Shown piece by piece: positions 7,169-8,405 of a stretch of DNA of 8,405 nt; the first letter of the stretch is position 1, and each line of letters opens with the position of its first letter. A program made the position numbers and the translations under genes. Origin of the DNA: Chitinophagales bacterium (GTDB taxonomy: Bacteria; Bacteroidota; Bacteroidia; Chitinophagales; Saprospiraceae). The notes beneath the pieces were generated by a model, which worked only from the letters and a program-made list of their open reading frames with translations, did not search any database and had not been told where the DNA came from. Location of the stretch: contig JAAFHO010000217.1 of assembly GCA_013297575.1 (NCBI GenBank), positions 1 to 8,405 of the forward strand. The letters run 5' to 3'.

Positions 7169-7327
7169 AGGAACGTGTAAATAATAACTTATTACTTTTG
7201 GCTGATTCCTTTTCACTCATACTACCTATCTTTTCGTTTAAATAGCCCCACTATTCGCACTAAAAGATATTTGTCTGAGCAAAAACTAATCTAGCCCAAA
7301 GTAACAACTTATTATTTTCACGTTCCT
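7169..7327. repeat. 159-bp imperfect palindrome (MITE-like element or long-hairpin RNA)
   Basis: The two halves, 7169-7245 and 7251-7327, are imperfect reverse complements around a 5-nt centre (CCCCA, 7246-7250). The outer 34 bp match at about 30 positions, beginning AGGAACGTG and ending CACGTTCCT. The next stretch is weaker, with one gap on each side. The inner part matches again at TATCTTTT (7227-7234) against AAAAGATA (7262-7269), and AATAG against CTATT at the centre. Several mismatches would be G-U pairs in RNA from the minus strand. It holds no ORF and lies between two divergent genes, so it is not an ordinary terminator. I could not find a convincing target-site duplication. Confidence 0.75.
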
Positions 7328-7419
7328 AAGGGCAAAAGAACGAAATTTGTTTCAAATTATGGCAACGAATCTACAAAAGTTGAAAATATTGCATTTCTTT
7401 GCCCTAAAATATGTAAATT

Positions 7420-8405
7420 ATGAAAAAATTATACCTATCAACGTTACTTCTTTTTGTTTGTTTTGTTGCAGAGGCACAAAGTGCGCTTCAAGCAAAAGCC
7501 AACCTACTCGCAGATGGCGTGGAGCAAAAAGTAATCAATTGGCGGCGCGAAATCCACCAAAATCCAGAACTCGGCAACCGCGAATTTAAAACCGCTGAGA
7601 AAGTGGCCGCTCATTTGCGCAGTTTGGGCATCGAAGTAAAAACAGGCATTGCTTACACCGGCGTGGTAGGTATCCTCAAGGGCGGAAAACCTGGGCCAGT
7701 GATTGGCTTACGTGCCGATATGGATGCCTTGCCCGTAGTAGAACGCGTGGAAATACCGTTCAAGTCCACCCAAAAATCTACCTACAATGGACAAGAAGTA
7801 GGTGTCATGCACGCCTGCGGACACGACTCGCACGTGGCGATCCTGATGGGTACGGCGGAAGTATTAGCAGGTATCAGAAAGGATATTGCCGGTACTATTG
7901 TGTTTGTGTTTCAGCCCGCCGAAGAAGGCCCGCCAGCCGGAGAAGAAGGTGGCGCTTCCTTGATGATTAAACAGGGCGTTTTGGACAATCCCAAAATCGA
8001 TGTTATGTTCGGGTTGCATATCAGTTCAGAGACCGAAGTTGGCCAAATCAATTACCGTTCAGGTGGTACTATGGCATCGTCCGATTGGTTTTTTATCAAA
8101 GTACACGGCAAACAAACGCACGGTTCTACACCTTGGACGGGCGTTGATCCGATTGTTATCTCAGCACAAATCATACAAGGATTGCAAACCATTATCAGCC
8201 GTCAAGTGGCCTTAACCGAGCATCCGGCGGTGATTACAGTGGGTAAAATAGAAAGTGGTATTCGTGCCAATATTATTCCCGAACTAGCCGAACTAACAGG
8301 TACTATCCGTACTTTGGATACCGCCATGCAACGCCAAATTCATCAGCGCATCATACGGACAGTAGAGAAAATTGCAGAAAGTGCAGGTGGTCGCGCCGAA
8401 GTATC
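7420..8405 (+). CDS. Exported M20-family amidohydrolase/peptidase, N-terminal part (3' end outside window)
   Basis: A metal-dependent amidohydrolase of the M20 family (hippurate hydrolase / N-acyl amino acid hydrolase type); the substrate cannot be read from sequence. I translated 328 codons of open frame to the right edge. Residues 1-19 form a signal peptide (MKK, hydrophobic YLSTLLLFVCFV, AEA before the likely cut), so it acts in the periplasm or outside. Then follow WRREIHQNPELGNREF (41-56), GLRADMDALP (96-105), the metal motif MHACGHDSH (130-138; C133, H135), QPAEEG (165-170; E168 general base, E169 ligand), GLH (198-200) and the dimer-domain segment GKQTHGSTPWTGVDPI (230-245; H234). The whole protein should be about 430 residues. 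The ATG at 7420 has no Shine-Dalgarno sequence. It diverges from the helicase and has no evident link to it. Confidence 0.95.
   Translation, partial: MKKLYLSTLLLFVCFVAEAQSALQAKANLLADGVEQKVINWRREIHQNPELGNREFKTAEKVAAHLRSLGIEVKTGIAYTGVVGILKGGKPGPVIGLRADMDALPVVERVEIPFKSTQKSTYNGQEVGVMHACGHDSHVAILMGTAEVLAGIRKDIAGTIVFVFQPAEEGPPAGEEGGASLMIKQGVLDNPKIDVMFGLHISSETEVGQINYRSGGTMASSDWFFIKVHGKQTHGSTPWTGVDPIVISAQIIQGLQTIISRQVALTEHPAVITVGKIESGIRANIIPELAELTGTIRTLDTAMQRQIHQRIIRTVEKIAESAGGRAEV

Larger units (their letters stand above)
7027..7419. other. 393-bp divergent intergenic region
   Basis: AT-rich spacer between the helicase (minus) and the amidohydrolase (plus). It holds the two inverted repeats listed separately and must hold the promoters of both genes. 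I see no promoter with both boxes at good spacing: TTTCTTTG (7394-7401, one mismatch to TAnnTTTG) is a weak candidate for the amidohydrolase, and TACTTTTG (7193-7200, exact -7 match) lies in the left arm of the palindrome without a -33 box. No coding frame with a recognisable product was seen. Confidence 0.6.

Noticed and set aside
7169..7327. Large palindrome as a bidirectional terminator
   Set aside because: The flanking genes point away from it, so neither would need termination there, and no T tract follows the arms.
7453..7461. Possible lipoprotein signal (FVC) in the amidohydrolase N terminus
   Set aside because: The residue before Cys is Val, which does not fit a lipobox, and an AEA signal peptidase I site follows.

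Overview
The window reads as chromosomal DNA of a Bacteroidota bacterium, perhaps Saprospirales/Chitinophagales-like (the order is a guess). The signs are moderate GC, a lack of Shine-Dalgarno sequences before the starts, and at least two good matches to the Bacteroidota-type promoter (TTTG or TTG about 19-22 nt before TAnnTTTG). The proteins also look like that phylum. No tRNA, rRNA, CRISPR array, transposase or integrase was seen.

Layout. Minus strand, right to left: a 1245-residue SF1 helicase with a DUF4011-like front end and a decayed-looking nuclease tail (3289-7026); a PPK2-family polyphosphate kinase (2519-3256); TcdA, which cyclises tRNA t6A (1652-2446); a UPF0173 metallo-beta-lactamase-fold hydrolase whose start lies 2 nt after the tcdA stop (927-1649); and the first 227 codons of carB, the large subunit of carbamoyl phosphate synthase (1-683, cut by the window edge). 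On the plus strand, diverging from the helicase, is the first 328 codons of an exported M20 amidohydrolase (7420-8405, cut by the window edge).

The two longer non-coding stretches are the most unusual parts. Upstream of carB lies a predicted promoter, then a 12-codon leader ORF (MKRQVNVFLLSR) containing a run of seven U, whose stop codon overlaps the base of a perfect 17-bp terminator hairpin with a U tract, all within about 110 nt of the carB start. This is the layout of a coupled transcription-translation attenuator of the pyrBI type, sitting before a pyrimidine/arginine gene. Between the helicase and the amidohydrolase (7027-7419) is a 159-bp imperfect palindrome centred at 7248, next to a weaker inverted repeat. 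It could be a MITE-like element, a cruciform or a long-hairpin RNA.

Functional links are modest: carB supplies carbamoyl phosphate for pyrimidines and arginine, tcdA and the hydrolase are probably translated from one message, and ppk2 links polyphosphate to the nucleotide pool. The helicase resembles the DUF4011-helicase-Vsr type of protein known from some anti-phage systems, but no other defence gene is visible beside it.
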